Below, one piece after another: positions 10,693-20,448 of a DNA stretch of 64,000 nt. Numbering within the stretch: the first letter of the stretch is position 1; each line of letters starts with the position of its first letter. Origin of the DNA: Ampullaceana balthica. Its lineage: Eukaryota; Mollusca; Gastropoda; Lymnaeidae. The stretch is taken from NCBI GenBank assembly GCA_944989445.1, contig CALYLW010000693.1, forward strand, positions 7,501 to 71,500, in the 5' to 3' direction. Under the pieces are notes generated by a model. That model saw only the letters and a program-made list of their open reading frames with translations, ran no database searches and was not told where the DNA came from. The position numbers were made by a program, and so were the translations under genes.

Positions 10693-11760
10693 TGGGGCTA
10701 CTAGCAAGAGATATTTTTACATACATAATTTATTCTATTGATACTATGACTGAAGTACTTGTGTGTATTGTTTCCTCGTAAAGATGAAAACTGAAATTCC
10801 TGTCGTTGTTTTAACAAATATTTATTTCATAAAAACCGCCACCTTGCCATGAAATCCAACTTTGTACGCGCCGCCTATACAAAGATTTGTTCAAATGGCT
10901 CTATAGGCCGGGAAGAACCATCGGAAAGAGATAATGGTTATTAAAGGAACCACAGCTCCTTTAATTTATTTTCTTATTTAAATATAATTTTTTCGCTAAT
11001 GACCAACAATCGAGTGTCAAACATCAAAGTTACAAAATCCAAGCCATCACCAACCAAAGTCCGTTATCTGCAAGGTCAAATTAAACCCGTTCTATTTGGC
11101 GCATTTCCTCCAATTAGGTTCTCGACTCCCAACGCTGGCAAGGAGATAAGGTCTGCTCAACGTCCAAGGACCTGACAATGACAAGATCGCGGTTCAACAT
11201 TTATAACTGCAGACGGGGGCCTTGGCCAAATTTAAAACTGCCAGTTAGGGCTAAAAATACAGTTAAAGTGCTTTATTGTCCCGATAGAAGACTCGTGTTG
11301 ACGACGTATCGCGGCCTTCAAGATGGAGGCTGGCAGACGTGGGGGCCGACTCGCCAGACGCTCGGTCTTTGTCTATCACAATAAAACAATCACTGAGGTG
11401 GGGAGTGAACTCGCGGGGGTATGTGCACTGCCTTCTGCTGCTGTCTGCCTTCCAGAAGATATGCGCAGTGCTTTCTGGTGCAGTGCGCCTCTGTAGTCAG
11501 TGTGTGTGTGTGAAGTACTTTCTCGTGCCTTTCGCTTCATCCGGTAATTTAACGGCAAGAAGCACTTCTGCAAATTTGATTTTCAAACATTTACACGTCT
11601 TCCTGATAAATTGTTAATCTCGAAACAGACCACCCTCAATTGTTTTATTGCTGTAGTTTAAATGTCAATGTACTAGTTGTGTACACATATGCGATTTCTG
11701 TTCCCATTATCACTGATCCGCTGTAAATGTTTCACTACTACAGAGAAAACATGAGTTTAT
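10693..11760. other. No recognisable feature
   Basis: About 1.1 kb of mixed composition. Short open frames at 11178-11384 and 11339-11617 have no recognisable domain and I do not call them genes. Confidence 0.5.
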
Positions 11761-11970
11761 CAATTACTGCAAGCCAACTGTCAATGTGTCCATTAATTAC
11801 AGGTCAGCTGTAAATGTTTCAATTACGACAGGTCAACGGTCAATGTTTCCATTACGACAGGTCAACGGTCAATGTTTGCATTACGAAAGGTCAACTGTCA
11901 ATGCTTCCATTACGATAGGTCAGCTGTCAATGCTCCATCAGGACAGGTGAGCTGTTAATTCCCCATTACG
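11761..11970. repeat. Degenerate 29-bp tandem repeat, about 7 copies
   Basis: Unit 'acaggtcaacggtcaatg' plus 'tttccattacg'. The central copies (11828-11900) are best conserved; both flanks decay. Confidence 0.85.
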
Positions 11971-12227
11971 CCCATTCAAAATAAATCTCTCTCCCCCACC
12001 TCCTCGATAAAGCTGCTACCTAAGCAAGAACATTCGCCCCGCCCCTTCGCTGCGTGTGCGCACGTGCAAAATATGTCCGCTTGTTAAATTGATCTATTAC
12101 CTCCCCCTCTCATCACCTCCTGGACTACTGACTCACGCGCTGAGTCGCAATTCGGGGGTGGGGTCTTGCTGACAACAGAACGGCGTAACTTAAGTGAGTG
12201 TCGAGTTATAAACACGGTCGCAATAGA

Positions 12228-12441
12228 GATCGGAATGTTTTTAACCTCTCGTGGGGTATACACAGACGTGTTGTTGACGACGGAGAGACGTTTAATACGC
12301 CATGGACAGTGGTCAGTCACAACGTCACCCATAGATCGGAATGTTTTTAACGTCTCGTGGGGTATACACACAGACGTGTTGTTGACGACGGAAAGACGTT
12401 TAATACGCCATGGACAGTGGTCAGTCACAACGTCACCCATA
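12228..12441. repeat. 106/108-bp direct duplication, 2 copies
   Basis: Copies start with 'gatcggaatgtttttaac' at 12228 and 12334, and a third partial start lies at 12442. They differ by a 2-base 'ac' insertion and a few substitutions. Confidence 0.9.
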
Positions 12442-12496
12442 GATCGGAATTGGGGTTGTGTTGCATGTTATGCCATTATGTACGTGTATATAGATA

Positions 12497-12773
12497 TCAA
12501 TATACATAATTCCCGTTGTCTGTATGTATGGATGTAACTAGGTGGCGCTGCGAAATTTATAATGCTGTTAGATGGCGCTGCGATCGATTTTGTTTTATAG
12601 TGCTGCGCAAAAAATAACACTTTTCGAACGTTCCGCATAAAATTGTTCAGTATGATAATAAATGAATCAAATAAAAATAAATAAAATAAATGAAAGTTCC
12701 GTATTACGTTATTTTTTAATCTGATGTATATTTGTTTTGAAAACTTCCGTCATTTTTGACGGCTAATCGCTAG
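12497..12773 (+). mobile_element. Helitron-like non-autonomous element, copy 1
   Basis: Starts with TC ('tcaatatacataattcccg', preceded by A) and ends in CTAG (12770-12773) followed by T. Seven bases before CTAG is the hairpin 'ccgtcatttttgacgg' (12747-12762). A TC start, a 3' hairpin, a CTRR end and insertion between A and T are the standard Helitron signatures. Internal 'ggtggcgctgcg' and 'gatggcgctgcgatcg' motifs recur in two other copies in the window. There is no coding capacity. Confidence 0.75.
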
Positions 12774-13011
12774 TATATATATAAATATATTGTTGGACAA
12801 GGGTGTAGAGAATTTAGCAGCTTGTATAATTTATTATTATATTTTTAACTGTGGGGGTTGAGCTGGGTCTTTCACAGACTCACAGCACGCCAGCCGAGCA
12901 TGTCATTCGACCATCCCCCCCCCCTACTGCCCCCTCCACACTTACTCAACATTTAAAAAATGAAAATGCTTTATTATTTATTATTAAAGTGAAGCATTTA
13001 TTGTCTACCGA
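12774..13011. other. AT-rich spacer with a poly-C run
   Basis: Contains 'atatatataaatatat' just after the Helitron end and a run of C at about 12916-12925. No gene seen. Confidence 0.5.
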
Positions 13012-13210
13012 TTAATGTAGTGTCGGATCCTAGAGTTGGCTTCTGGGAGACCTGACCACCCCCCTCTTTTTACCCTTTTCACACAGAACAAAATTACTCG
13101 GAAAGATATTTGAAAATATGAATCACGTGTCTTTTCACTTCCGGTTACTACTACCACTGCGGCCCTCTCTACCCTCCAGCCCTCTCCACTCCTGCTGCCC
13201 TCTCTACCCC
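13012..13210 (+). repeat. Dispersed repeat, copy A (abuts the 18-bp array)
   Basis: Shares 'taatgtagtgtcggatcc', 'tacccttttcacac', 'atttgaaaatatgaatcacg' and 'cttttcacttccggttact' in the same order with 20898-21050. It ends in 'ctctacccctgct' simple sequence that runs straight into the array at 13217. Confidence 0.85.
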
Positions 13211-13216
13211 TGCTAC

Positions 13217-13774
13217 TCTCGTGGTATCATCAACTCTCGTGGTATCATCAACTCTCGTAGTATCATCAACTCTCGTGGTATCATCAACTCTCGTGGTATC
13301 GTCAACTCTCGTGGTATCATTAACTCTCGCGGTATCATCAACTCTCGTAGTATCATCAACTCTCGTGGTATCATCAACTCTCGTGGTATCATCAACTCTC
13401 GTGGTATCATCAACTCTCGTGGTATCATCAACTCTCGTGGTATCATCAACTCTCGTGGTATCATCAACTCTCGTGGTATCATCAACTCTAGTGGTATCAT
13501 CAACTCTCGTGGTACCATCAGCTCTCGTGGTATCATCAACTCTCGTGGTACCATCAGCTCTCGTGGTATCATCAACTCTCGTAGTATCACCAACTCTCGT
13601 GGTATCATCAACTCTCGTTGTATCGTCAACTCTAGGGGTATCATCAACTCTCGTGGTATCATCAGCTCTCGTGGTATCATTAACTCTCGTAGTATCACCA
13701 ACTCTCGTGGTATCATCAACTCTCGTTGTATCGTCAACTCTCGTGGTATCATCAACTCTCGTGGTATCATCAAC
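13217..13774. repeat. 18-bp minisatellite, 31 copies
   Basis: Unit 'tctcgtggtatcatcaac'. The span of 558 bases equals exactly 31 units without indels. Since 18 is a multiple of three, repetitive frames are open on both strands (13118-13955), which I treat as artefacts. Variants (gtagt, gtcaac, ccatcagc, gttgtatc) are partly clustered; the block near 13575-13660 is repeated near 13685-13750. Confidence 0.95.
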
Positions 13775-13855
13775 TATAACCACCGTCTTTCCTTCATTTA
13801 CTTCCAGGTCCAACCAGTATACATTCCCAAGTGCCCACTCCCGTACACCAACTGA

Positions 13856-14331
13856 TCTCTACCGACACAAACCAACCTATAGCCCTGACAATTGGACCTC
13901 AAACTTTCAGAACTTCACTTTGCACTTAACTCTACCGACACAAACCAACCTATAGCCCTGACATTGGACCTCAAACTTTCAGAACTTCACTTTGCACTTA
14001 ACTCTACCGACACAAACCAAGCTATAGCCCTGACATTGTATCTCAAACTTTCAGAACTTCACTTTGCACTTAACTCTACCGACACAAACCAAGCTATAGC
14101 CCTGACATTGGATCTCAAACTTTCAGAACTTCACTTTGCACTTAACTCTACCGACACAAACCAACCTCTAGCCCTGACATTGGACCTCTAACTTTCAGAA
14201 CTTCACTTTGCACTTAACTCTACCAACACAACCGAAGATATAGCCCTGACATTAGACCTCAAACTTTCAGAACTTCACTTTGCACTTAACTCTACCGACA
14301 CAACCCAAGCTATAGCCTTGGCATTGGACCT
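13856..14331. repeat. 72-bp satellite, left part, about 6.6 copies
   Basis: Units (for example starts at 13898 and 13970) contain 'ctcaaactttcagaacttca', 'ctttgcacttaactctacc' and 'gacacaaaccaa'. The array is cut at 14331 by the LTR retrotransposon and resumes at 18341. Confidence 0.95.
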
Positions 14332-14641
14332 TGTCACGTGTGATTGGCATGATTTGTAACGAAGAGGTCACGTGAATGGTTGGACGCGGGAAGAAATGAG
14401 CCTTCCTATTGGTTGAAAGGGTTGGGCGAGCAGTTGACAGTGGAGTTCCGTAGTGAAAGGACGGAATGTGTGTGTGCCTCAAGCTTTCCACGTTGTATAA
14501 CCTCAAATGATATTTCTGTGTACAAAATATACATATTAAAGTTGTTTTGTTGAAACAAGTTCTTCAGTGGATTATTGTGCACAAGATTCTGTATTGTGAG
14601 AACGCCTACAAAAGAGTTACATTTAAAAAGTAAGAGTTACA
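14332..14641 (+). repeat. 5' LTR
   Basis: 310 bp, TG...CA ends. By eye it differs from the 3' LTR by about nine substitutions and a one-base indel over some 290 alignable bases, with a larger length difference near the 3' end. An 'attaaa' polyadenylation-like hexamer lies in 'acatattaaag'. Confidence 0.9.
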
Positions 14642-14642
14642 T

Positions 14643-14660
14643 TGGTGTCGAAGTAAAAGT
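14643..14660 (+). other. Putative primer-binding site
   Basis: 'tggtgtcgaagtaaaag' directly follows the 5' LTR with one intervening base. TGG complements a tRNA CCA end. The tRNA was not identified. Confidence 0.6.
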
Positions 14661-15525
14661 GATTGCCATTAGGCATAAGTTCTAAGTGAACACAGTACAA
14701 GAGATTTTAGAAAGGAGGTTTCGCTGAAATAACAAGTATTGGATATTTCAAAAAGGAAAGTATTCATTAAAAGAAGAAATATTAGCAGCTATCGTATTTT
14801 GTGAATATTCAAGTTCGTAAGAAGCTGTGAATAAAATTTTGTGGTTCAATGAAAATACAAGAATATTTCAAGATGGCGGCATAAACGCACATGGTCATGG
14901 CGTGCGGTGTATACAACTAGGTCACCTAGTTTGTTCTACGTCACAGTCGACGACAGTACAAGTATACTACACAGTGCTTGAATCTGCGTCGTGTAGGCTT
15001 ACTGTATGGTGACACACGGTGAACATATATAGGTCGTGACGTCAACAAGCTCACTGCTAGTTGATTCCAGGAAATATTTGTAAACATAACCTGGAACTTG
15101 GAAGGCTATGGACTATTAGTTATGAAGTGTGAATTATAAATAAAGGAACTGAATTTTTATCCATTCATTGTGTGAAGAGTTTGATAATTGCAATTTTGGA
15201 TTAATGGAGTGAACTAAATTGTTAAAAACACTACTCGAAAATTGAAATTTTAACCAAGTGACTTTTATTCAAAACGATTGGGACCATTTAATATGTTTTG
15301 TCAATCTGAGGGTAGCGTATATATAAAGTATACTAAAGATCCCGTGTGAAGATTCTTTTGTTGTCTCATCTTGTCAAGACTAAATTGCTTGGTTTAGACG
15401 TGTCACTTATTTGAACTTAACATTTAGAATTCAAGATTTTTCATTTGGAAGACTTATAACCTTATCAATATATACCTAAATTCCTTACCAAATTGCTTGA
15501 CTCATATTATTCAATCAAACTAAAC
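14661..15525 (+). other. Retrotransposon leader
   Basis: Untranslated stretch between the putative primer-binding site and gag. No long open frame with coding character; a short open frame at 14827-15012 is not convincing. It may carry packaging signals, but none is recognisable. Confidence 0.5.
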
Positions 15526-16656
15526 ATGGATTACTACAAAGAATTCACTGCCATAGCTAAAGAGATCGGACTAAAGGGAAAAGAAATGAGAGATTTCATT
15601 GAAGAAAAAGTAAGCATTGCTGAAGAAAAAGAGAAGCTAAGAATAGCTGAGGACATAGAAAAGCAAAGAATTGCTGAAGAAAAAGAAAAGCTAAGAAAAG
15701 TTGAAGAAAAAGAAAATCAGAGAATTGCTGAAGTAAAAGAAGAGCTAAAAATAGCCAGAGAAGAAGAGATGCGAAAAATAGCCAGAGAAGAAGAGAGGCA
15801 AAGACTAATAATTGAAAGAGAAGAAAGAGCTGCAAAAAGAGAATTTGAACAACTTCAAATTGACAAGTTAAAACTACAACTTGATTTAGACAGAAGAGGC
15901 CTCAATCCTGGTAATGAAACAAATAGAAGGTCAGCACCAAGGGATACTATCAAAGTAAGAAAATATGATATCCAGAAAGAAAAAATGGATGTTTATCTGG
16001 ATTATTTCGAATCCATAATGGCTATGAAAGGCTATAATGAAGAAGATTGGCCAGCACAACTGATGACTCAATTAACTGGAGAAGCATTTGAAGCTTATAA
16101 CAGTATAGCCAAAGAAGACAAAAGCATATATAAGAATGTCAAAAAGGCACGTCTATGTCATTTTGGAAAGTCAGAAAATGATTATAGAAGAGAATTTCAT
16201 GAAATGAGAATCAAGATGGACAAAGATCCACAGATCATAGTGCATGAAGCACAAGTCAAACTAACAAAATGGCTGGAACTTACAGCAATAGATACGAGCA
16301 ATCCAAAGGCCATACTAGACATTGTGTTAATTGACAAGTTTTTAGAAAATGCAACACCAACTATATTCACATATTTAACTGATAAGAAAGTTCGTACTCA
16401 AGCAGAGCTAACAAATGCATTACGAACATTCAAAGACTCTCATCCGAATGCGGAAATGGATAAGAGACAAGACATATTTGCAGCAATACAAATTAAAAGT
16501 CAAGAAAAAAGGCAAGGTATGAGAAACCAGATCTGCCAAACCAAGGCAACAGACAGTCTATTTGCTGGTACTGTAAAAAGCCAGGACATATGGCGAAGCA
16601 GTGTTACCACAATAAAGGACAACCAAATAGGGTGTCACCTAATGGTAGCCCTATAA
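15526..16656 (+). pseudogene. Gag: coiled coil plus capsid-like region, frameshifted
   Basis: The ATG at 15526 (context aaacATGg) is preferred over the open frame upstream. Residues about 20-120 are an extremely charged Glu/Lys/Arg coiled coil ('EEKEKLRIAEDIEKQR' and similar). A capsid-like helical region follows ('KVRKYDIQKEKMDVYLDYFE' ... 'WPAQLMTQLTGEAFEAY'), with the layout of Ty3/gypsy-type or SCAN-like Gag. The frame should run into the zinc knuckle, but a net one-base shift near 16505-16520, beside an A-run, diverts this frame to a stop at 16654-16656. The 3' part is therefore listed separately. Gag would assemble particles around the element RNA. Confidence 0.8.
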
Positions 16657-17348
16657 GAAATAAAACAGAAGAAAAATCAAGACAAGATCACTTTGAAAAC
16701 AAAGGTAGCCAAGCATGGAGAGAAAAGTATAATCATAATTCCAAACTTAGAGATTATGATCAAGGTAGACAATCATGGAGAGAAAAATATAATCATAATT
16801 CCAGACATAGAGATTATGATCAAGATAGACAATCATGGAGAGACAGATACAATCATAATTCCATAAATAGATATTATAATCAAAGCAGAAGATCATGGAG
16901 AGGCAAATACAATTTCGATTCCAGAAAAAGAAATTATGATCAACCGTGGAGAAAGAATGAAAATCAAAACATGAATGATAGAAAAATAATAAAGTTAAAT
17001 GGAGCACAGACAGAAACTAGTGACATTTTAGCCACTATTAAAAATCAAGTATGTGATAAAAGGGATGAAGACCATAATAACAGAGGAAGAGAGTGTACTA
17101 GTGAATCTGAAACCATTTGTGTGAAATCATCTGAATTAGGAAGAACAATTGGTTGTGTATTAAGCAAAATCAAAGAATTTACAGATACAGACAATATTTT
17201 TCAGATAAAAGTTTCTGACAGTGACTCATCTGGTCCAAATTCTATTGAATTATCTGGAAACAAAAATGACATTTCAAAAGCTAAGCAACTTATTAAAAAT
17301 GCTGGAATTGATATTGTGAATGGACATAATCGAAATCATGGTTGGTGA
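16515..17348 (+). CDS. Gag 3' part: CCHC knuckle, 20-residue repeats, KH-like domain
   Basis: In the shifted frame a classic CX2CX4HX4C knuckle ('CWYCKKPGHMAKQC', about 16566-16607) marks the nucleocapsid. Next come four tandem 20-residue units rich in Trp, Arg, Tyr, Asn and Asp ('SWREKYNHNSKLRDYDQ'). After a linker, about 17112-17318 reads as a KH-type RNA-binding domain: 'ICVKSSELGRTIG' then 'SKIKEF', a central 'FQIKV', then 'IELSGNKNDISKAKQLIKNA'. The GXXG loop is not intact (I-G-C-V-L). The frame stops at 17346-17348. The ATG at 16590 lies inside the knuckle, so this is best viewed as the continuation of Gag, not an independent gene. The KH call is from pattern recognition only. Confidence 0.65.
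   Translation, partial: RYEKPDLPNQGNRQSICWYCKKPGHMAKQCYHNKGQPNRVSPNGSPIRNKTEEKSRQDHFENKGSQAWREKYNHNSKLRDYDQGRQSWREKYNHNSRHRDYDQDRQSWRDRYNHNSINRYYNQSRRSWRGKYNFDSRKRNYDQPWRKNENQNMNDRKIIKLNGAQTETSDILATIKNQVCDKRDEDHNNRGRECTSESETICVKSSELGRTIGCVLSKIKEFTDTDNIFQIKVSDSDSSGPNSIELSGNKNDISKAKQLIKNAGIDIVNGHNRNHGW
16711..16950 (+). repeat. 60-bp coding tandem repeat, 4 copies
   Basis: Encodes the 20-residue 'SWREKYNHNS'-type unit four times. Differences between units include amino-acid changes. The repeat lies between the zinc knuckle and the KH-like domain. Confidence 0.9.
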
Positions 17349-17439
17349 ATTATTGAACATTTAACAGTCTGAAGAAACATTCAAAGCCCATCGATTTGAA
17401 TGCATACTCGTCAACTGAAGAATGACTGTATTGAACTAG

Positions 17440-17547
17440 GCTATGGTATTAGCCGACTACAAATTTGACATTAAACCTGTGAAGGGAAAGGACAATGTGG
17501 TTGCAGACATATTAAGTAGAATGACAATAAATAAAGACATTCTGTGA
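17440..17547 (+). pseudogene. Pol remnant: RNase H-like C-terminal tail
   Basis: A short frame reads 'ADYKFDIKPVKGKDNVVADI' followed by LSRM, then 'TINKDIL' and a stop at 17545-17547. Y-x-F-x-I-...-G-x-x-N-x-x-A-D-x-L-S-R is the hallmark end of the RNase H domain in Ty3/gypsy Pol. Everything upstream (protease, RT) and downstream (integrase) is missing, so pol was lost by internal deletion. Confidence 0.8.
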
Positions 17548-17672
17548 ATTCCTCAATGATAAAACCAGATACTGTATTAAAAAGACATTATGTGAATCAC
17601 TAAATGATAAAACCAGAGACTGTATAAATATTAGTCTGTGAATTCCTAAATGATACAACCAGAGACTGTAAT
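17534..17672 (+). repeat. About 50-60-bp degenerate tandem repeat, 3 copies
   Basis: Units contain 'tgtgaattcct' or 'tgtgaatcac', 'aatgataaaaccaga' and 'gactgta'. It lies in the non-coding 3' part of the LTR element. Confidence 0.8.
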
Positions 17673-17999
17673 TATATTAATATTTTTATTCTTTGAACAA
17701 TGGACAAGGAACAGTGTTTGAATTCCACTGGATTATTAGTTACTTTTAATATTGATTGTTAAAAATATTTTAGTTACACAAAATTCCAGATGTGTTAAAA
17801 AATTTCAGTTTCATTTTTTCAGCACAGGTAGACGGTTACAGTCCTACAGATTTTTTTTTCTTATTGATTTTAAAAGCAGATGTTCTGTGTAAGGCAATGA
17901 ATGTTCATTGATGATAAATATTCGAAATTTGAATATAGATATAGATTAATTTGATTTTATGAAGACCAAAAATGTTGTATTTCATAAACATTTTTTTTT

Positions 18000-18015
18000 G
18001 AAGGATGGGGGTGAA
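18000..18015 (+). other. Polypurine tract
   Basis: 'gaaggatgggggtgaa' directly abuts the 3' LTR and follows a T-run. It is the expected plus-strand primer site. Confidence 0.8.
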
Positions 18016-18340
18016 TGTCACGTGTGATTGGCATGATTTGTGACGAAGAGGTCACGTGAATGGTGGACGCGGGAAGAAAGGAGCCTTCCTATTGGTTGAA
18101 AGGTTTGGGCGAGCAGTTGTCAGTGGAGTTCCGTAGTAAAAGGACGGAATGTGTGTGTGCCTCAAGATTTCCACGTTGTATAACCTCAAATGATATTTCT
18201 GTGTACATAGTATACATATTAAAGTAGTTTTGTTGAAACAAGTTCTTCAGTGGATTATTGTGCACAAGATTCTGTATTGTGAGAACGCCTACAAAAGAGT
18301 TACATATAAAATATAGTTACAGTTACATTATACAGTTACA
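18016..18340 (+). repeat. 3' LTR
   Basis: 325 bp; matches 14332-14641 with about 97% identity over the alignable part by eye. The extra length comes from 'gttac'-type short repeats near its 3' end. It is followed by the target duplication 'gacct'. Confidence 0.9.
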
Positions 18341-18789
18341 GACCTCAAACTTTCAGAACTTCACTTTGCACTTAACTCTACCGACACAAACCAACCTCTA
18401 GCCCTGACATTGGACCTCTAACTTTCAGAACTTCACTTTGCACTTAACTCTACCAACACAACCGAAGATATAGCCCTGACATTAGACCTCAAACTTTCAG
18501 AACTTCACTTTGCACTTAACTCTACCGACACAAACCAAGCTATAGCCCTGACATTGGATCTCAAACTTTCAGAACTTCACTTTGCACTTAACTCTACCGA
18601 CACAAACCAACCTATAGCCCTGACATTAGACCTCAAACTTTCAGAACTTCACTTTGCACTTAACTCTACCGACACAAACCAAGCTATAGCCCTGACATTG
18701 GATCTCAAACTTTCAGAACTTCACTTTGCACTTAACTCTACCGATACAAACCAAGCCAGTCATGGGATTGGACCTCAAACCCTTCAGAA
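18341..18789. repeat. 72-bp satellite, right part, about 6 copies
   Basis: Same unit as 13856-14331, in phase across the LTR insertion. The last unit carries 'gatacaaaccaagcc' and then decays. Confidence 0.95.
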
Positions 18790-19133
18790 ATCAGCAGCGT
18801 CTATCTAAACAATGCGACCTCAGTATCTGGGGAGCTCGGTATCTGGTGAGCTCGACCTGTAATCTCGCGCACCCCAACACCTGACAGGGGTGGCAGTCCT
18901 GTCGGATCTTGTAGCCGGCAGGATTTATTTCCCTTGCCCCCTTTCAGCATTACAGTTCACCATTAGCGGTGCTGAGGAGACGCAGGGGCGACAAACAGGG
19001 GGAAGAGATTACGTCCCGTCATTATTTGCGCATATTTAATGGCTTCACATGTAATGGTTTCACAAGTAATGAAGTCATAGGAAACGTTTCACATTTATTG
19101 GTTTTATTTGCAATAATTTTCATATTCAACGGT
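18790..19133. other. No recognisable gene
   Basis: Contains 'gtatctggggagctcg' and 'gtatctggtgagctcg' as a short duplicate near 18815-18855. Nothing else supportable. Confidence 0.5.
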
Positions 19134-19258
19134 TTCATAAATACTGTTTTCATAAATACTGTTTTCATAAATACTGTTTTCATAAATACTGTTTTCATAA
19201 ATACTGTTTTCATAAATACTGTTTTCATAAATACTGTTTTCATAAATACTGTTTTCAG
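19134..19258. repeat. 15-bp minisatellite, about 8 copies
   Basis: Unit 'ttcataaatactgtt', virtually perfect. Repetitive frames on both strands are artefacts. Confidence 0.95.
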
Positions 19259-19294
19259 AAGTAAATTTTTCGTCTCCAAGGATTTTATATTTAA

Positions 19295-19530
19295 CTAGTG
19301 TATAACCCGTCAAAAATGACGGAGGTTTTCAAAATAAATACACATCAGATTAAAAAATAACGTAATACAGAACTTTCATTTATTTTATTTATTTATAATT
19401 GTTTCATTTATTATCACATTGAACAATTTTATGCAGAACGTTCGAAAAGTGTTATTATGGTGCACGATCGCAGCGCCACCTAACAGAATTATAGTACATT
19501 ACATTCCATACAGACAAAGGGAATTATGTA
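19295..19530 (-). mobile_element. Helitron-like element, copy 2 (interrupted)
   Basis: Minus-strand copy. CTAG (19295-19298, preceded by A) is followed by the hairpin 'ccgtcaaaaatgacgg' (19307-19322) and 'gatcgcagcgccacctaaca' (about 19465-19484), the reverse complement of motifs in copy 1. The other end, 'gggaattatgta', stops at the TA where a pogo-like element begins (19531). The missing terminal bases plausibly resume after 20224. Confidence 0.75.
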
Positions 19531-20224
19531 CAGTAGAAGTCCATTAGTCCGGCATCCAACAGTCCGGAAAGCCCGATAGTCCGGCATCGCTCCGGAAAAT
19601 TGTATTCTCCAAAAGTGTGTGTTTCAAGCAAATAAAAACGCTCAAGAGCTATTCGGAAGTTTTCGGGGTAGTTCGGGATCACCCGGAAGCGCTCTGTAAA
19701 CCCTCAGCCTACTCAAAATCGTGAAGAAAGTGACTCAGATGCCGAAACGGAAGATAAAGAAAAAATCAGCTGGGCAGAAGCTGCAGAATCATTAAATAAG
19801 TTTATCTTTTTTACTGAGGCTAGTACTACCTACAGTGCTTCAGAAATTATTGATTTCCAAATCATCAGAAATAAATTTTATAATTAACACACAAAGTCAA
19901 GAAAACAAAAAGACATTCGTGACTATTTTTTTAAATATAAGTGAAATATGTTTTATAGTACGTGTACATACATTATATGAAATGTAAAATAAACTTTGTT
20001 GTATTTGCAGCAATAATAATTGCATAGTGTATTTGTATTTTAATTATTAATCTAATTGTTCTTATAATTACGATTTATTTATGTATGTAGTTAAAAAAAC
20101 AAAGTACATTTGTTTTACGACAAGGCCTACACTAAAAAGAAGGGGCACCGCCCGATAGACCGGAATTTTCGATAGTCCGGCACCGAGCCGGTCCCGAACG
20201 TGCCGGATTATCGGACTTCTACTG
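19531..20224 (+). mobile_element. Pogo/Tigger-like DNA transposon, internally deleted
   Basis: Flanked by TA on both sides (19529-19530 and 20225-20226). Terminal inverted repeats start 'cagtagaagtcc' and end in 'ccggca', about 20 of 24 positions matching between ends. The motif 'gatagtccggca' recurs subterminally on both sides. TA target duplication and CAGTAGAAGTCC-type ends fit the pogo/Tigger branch of Tc1/mariner. Only the C-terminal end of a transposase is left inside. Confidence 0.8.
19696..19887 (+). pseudogene. Pogo/Tigger transposase C-terminal remnant
   Basis: About 64 codons read through to TAA at 19885-19887: an acidic stretch 'REESDSDAETEDKEKI' followed by 'SWAEAAESLNKFIFFTE' and 'SEIIDFQIIRNKF'. 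An acidic linker followed by a helical C-terminus of this type is common at the end of Tigger/jerky transposases. The DNA-binding and DDE catalytic regions are absent. Confidence 0.6.
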
Positions 20225-20226
20225 TA

Positions 20227-20448
20227 TAATGATTACTGGTATGCTAAATGTCACATCAAATAGTGTCATAGTCATGTGTAATCGTTTCATTGTTACGGTT
20301 GTAAAATACGAGAACCACTTACAGCACGCGTCAGACCCAGTCCGTCATCCCCGTTACATTGAGACAACTCCACTCACAGCAGTCCTTGACCGGTCAGAAC
20401 CGCTTTGTTTATTGTCGACTTATGGTAAGGAGCAATGCCTATAGGGAA
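20227..20448. other. No recognisable gene
   Basis: The first bases, 'taatga', could be the displaced terminus of Helitron copy 2. The open frame at 20229-20444 has no recognisable content. Confidence 0.4.

Larger units (their letters stand above)
14332..18340 (+). mobile_element. Gag-only LTR retrotransposon with KH-like domain, inserted in satellite
   Basis: A complete 4009-bp insertion. The LTRs are at 14332-14641 and 18016-18340, both starting tgtcacgtg and ending ttaca. The target duplication 'gacct' is exact at 14327-14331 and 18341-18345. Joining the two flanks continues the 72-bp satellite in register, which confirms the boundaries. Inside are a putative primer-binding site, a ~0.9-kb leader, a frameshifted gag, a CCHC knuckle, a KH-like domain, an RNase H-like tail of pol and a polypurine tract. 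Protease, most of RT and integrase are missing, so the element must have used enzymes supplied in trans. The RNase H tail points to a Ty3/gypsy-type relative. Confidence 0.9.

Noticed and set aside
13118..13955. Long frames on both strands (about 186-245 codons)
   Set aside because: Produced by the 18-bp array; both strands are equally open.
15596..15835. 79-codon minus-strand Leu/Phe-rich frame that looks like a membrane protein
   Set aside because: It is the antisense of the Glu/Lys-rich coiled coil of Gag; such antisense frames are routinely hydrophobic.
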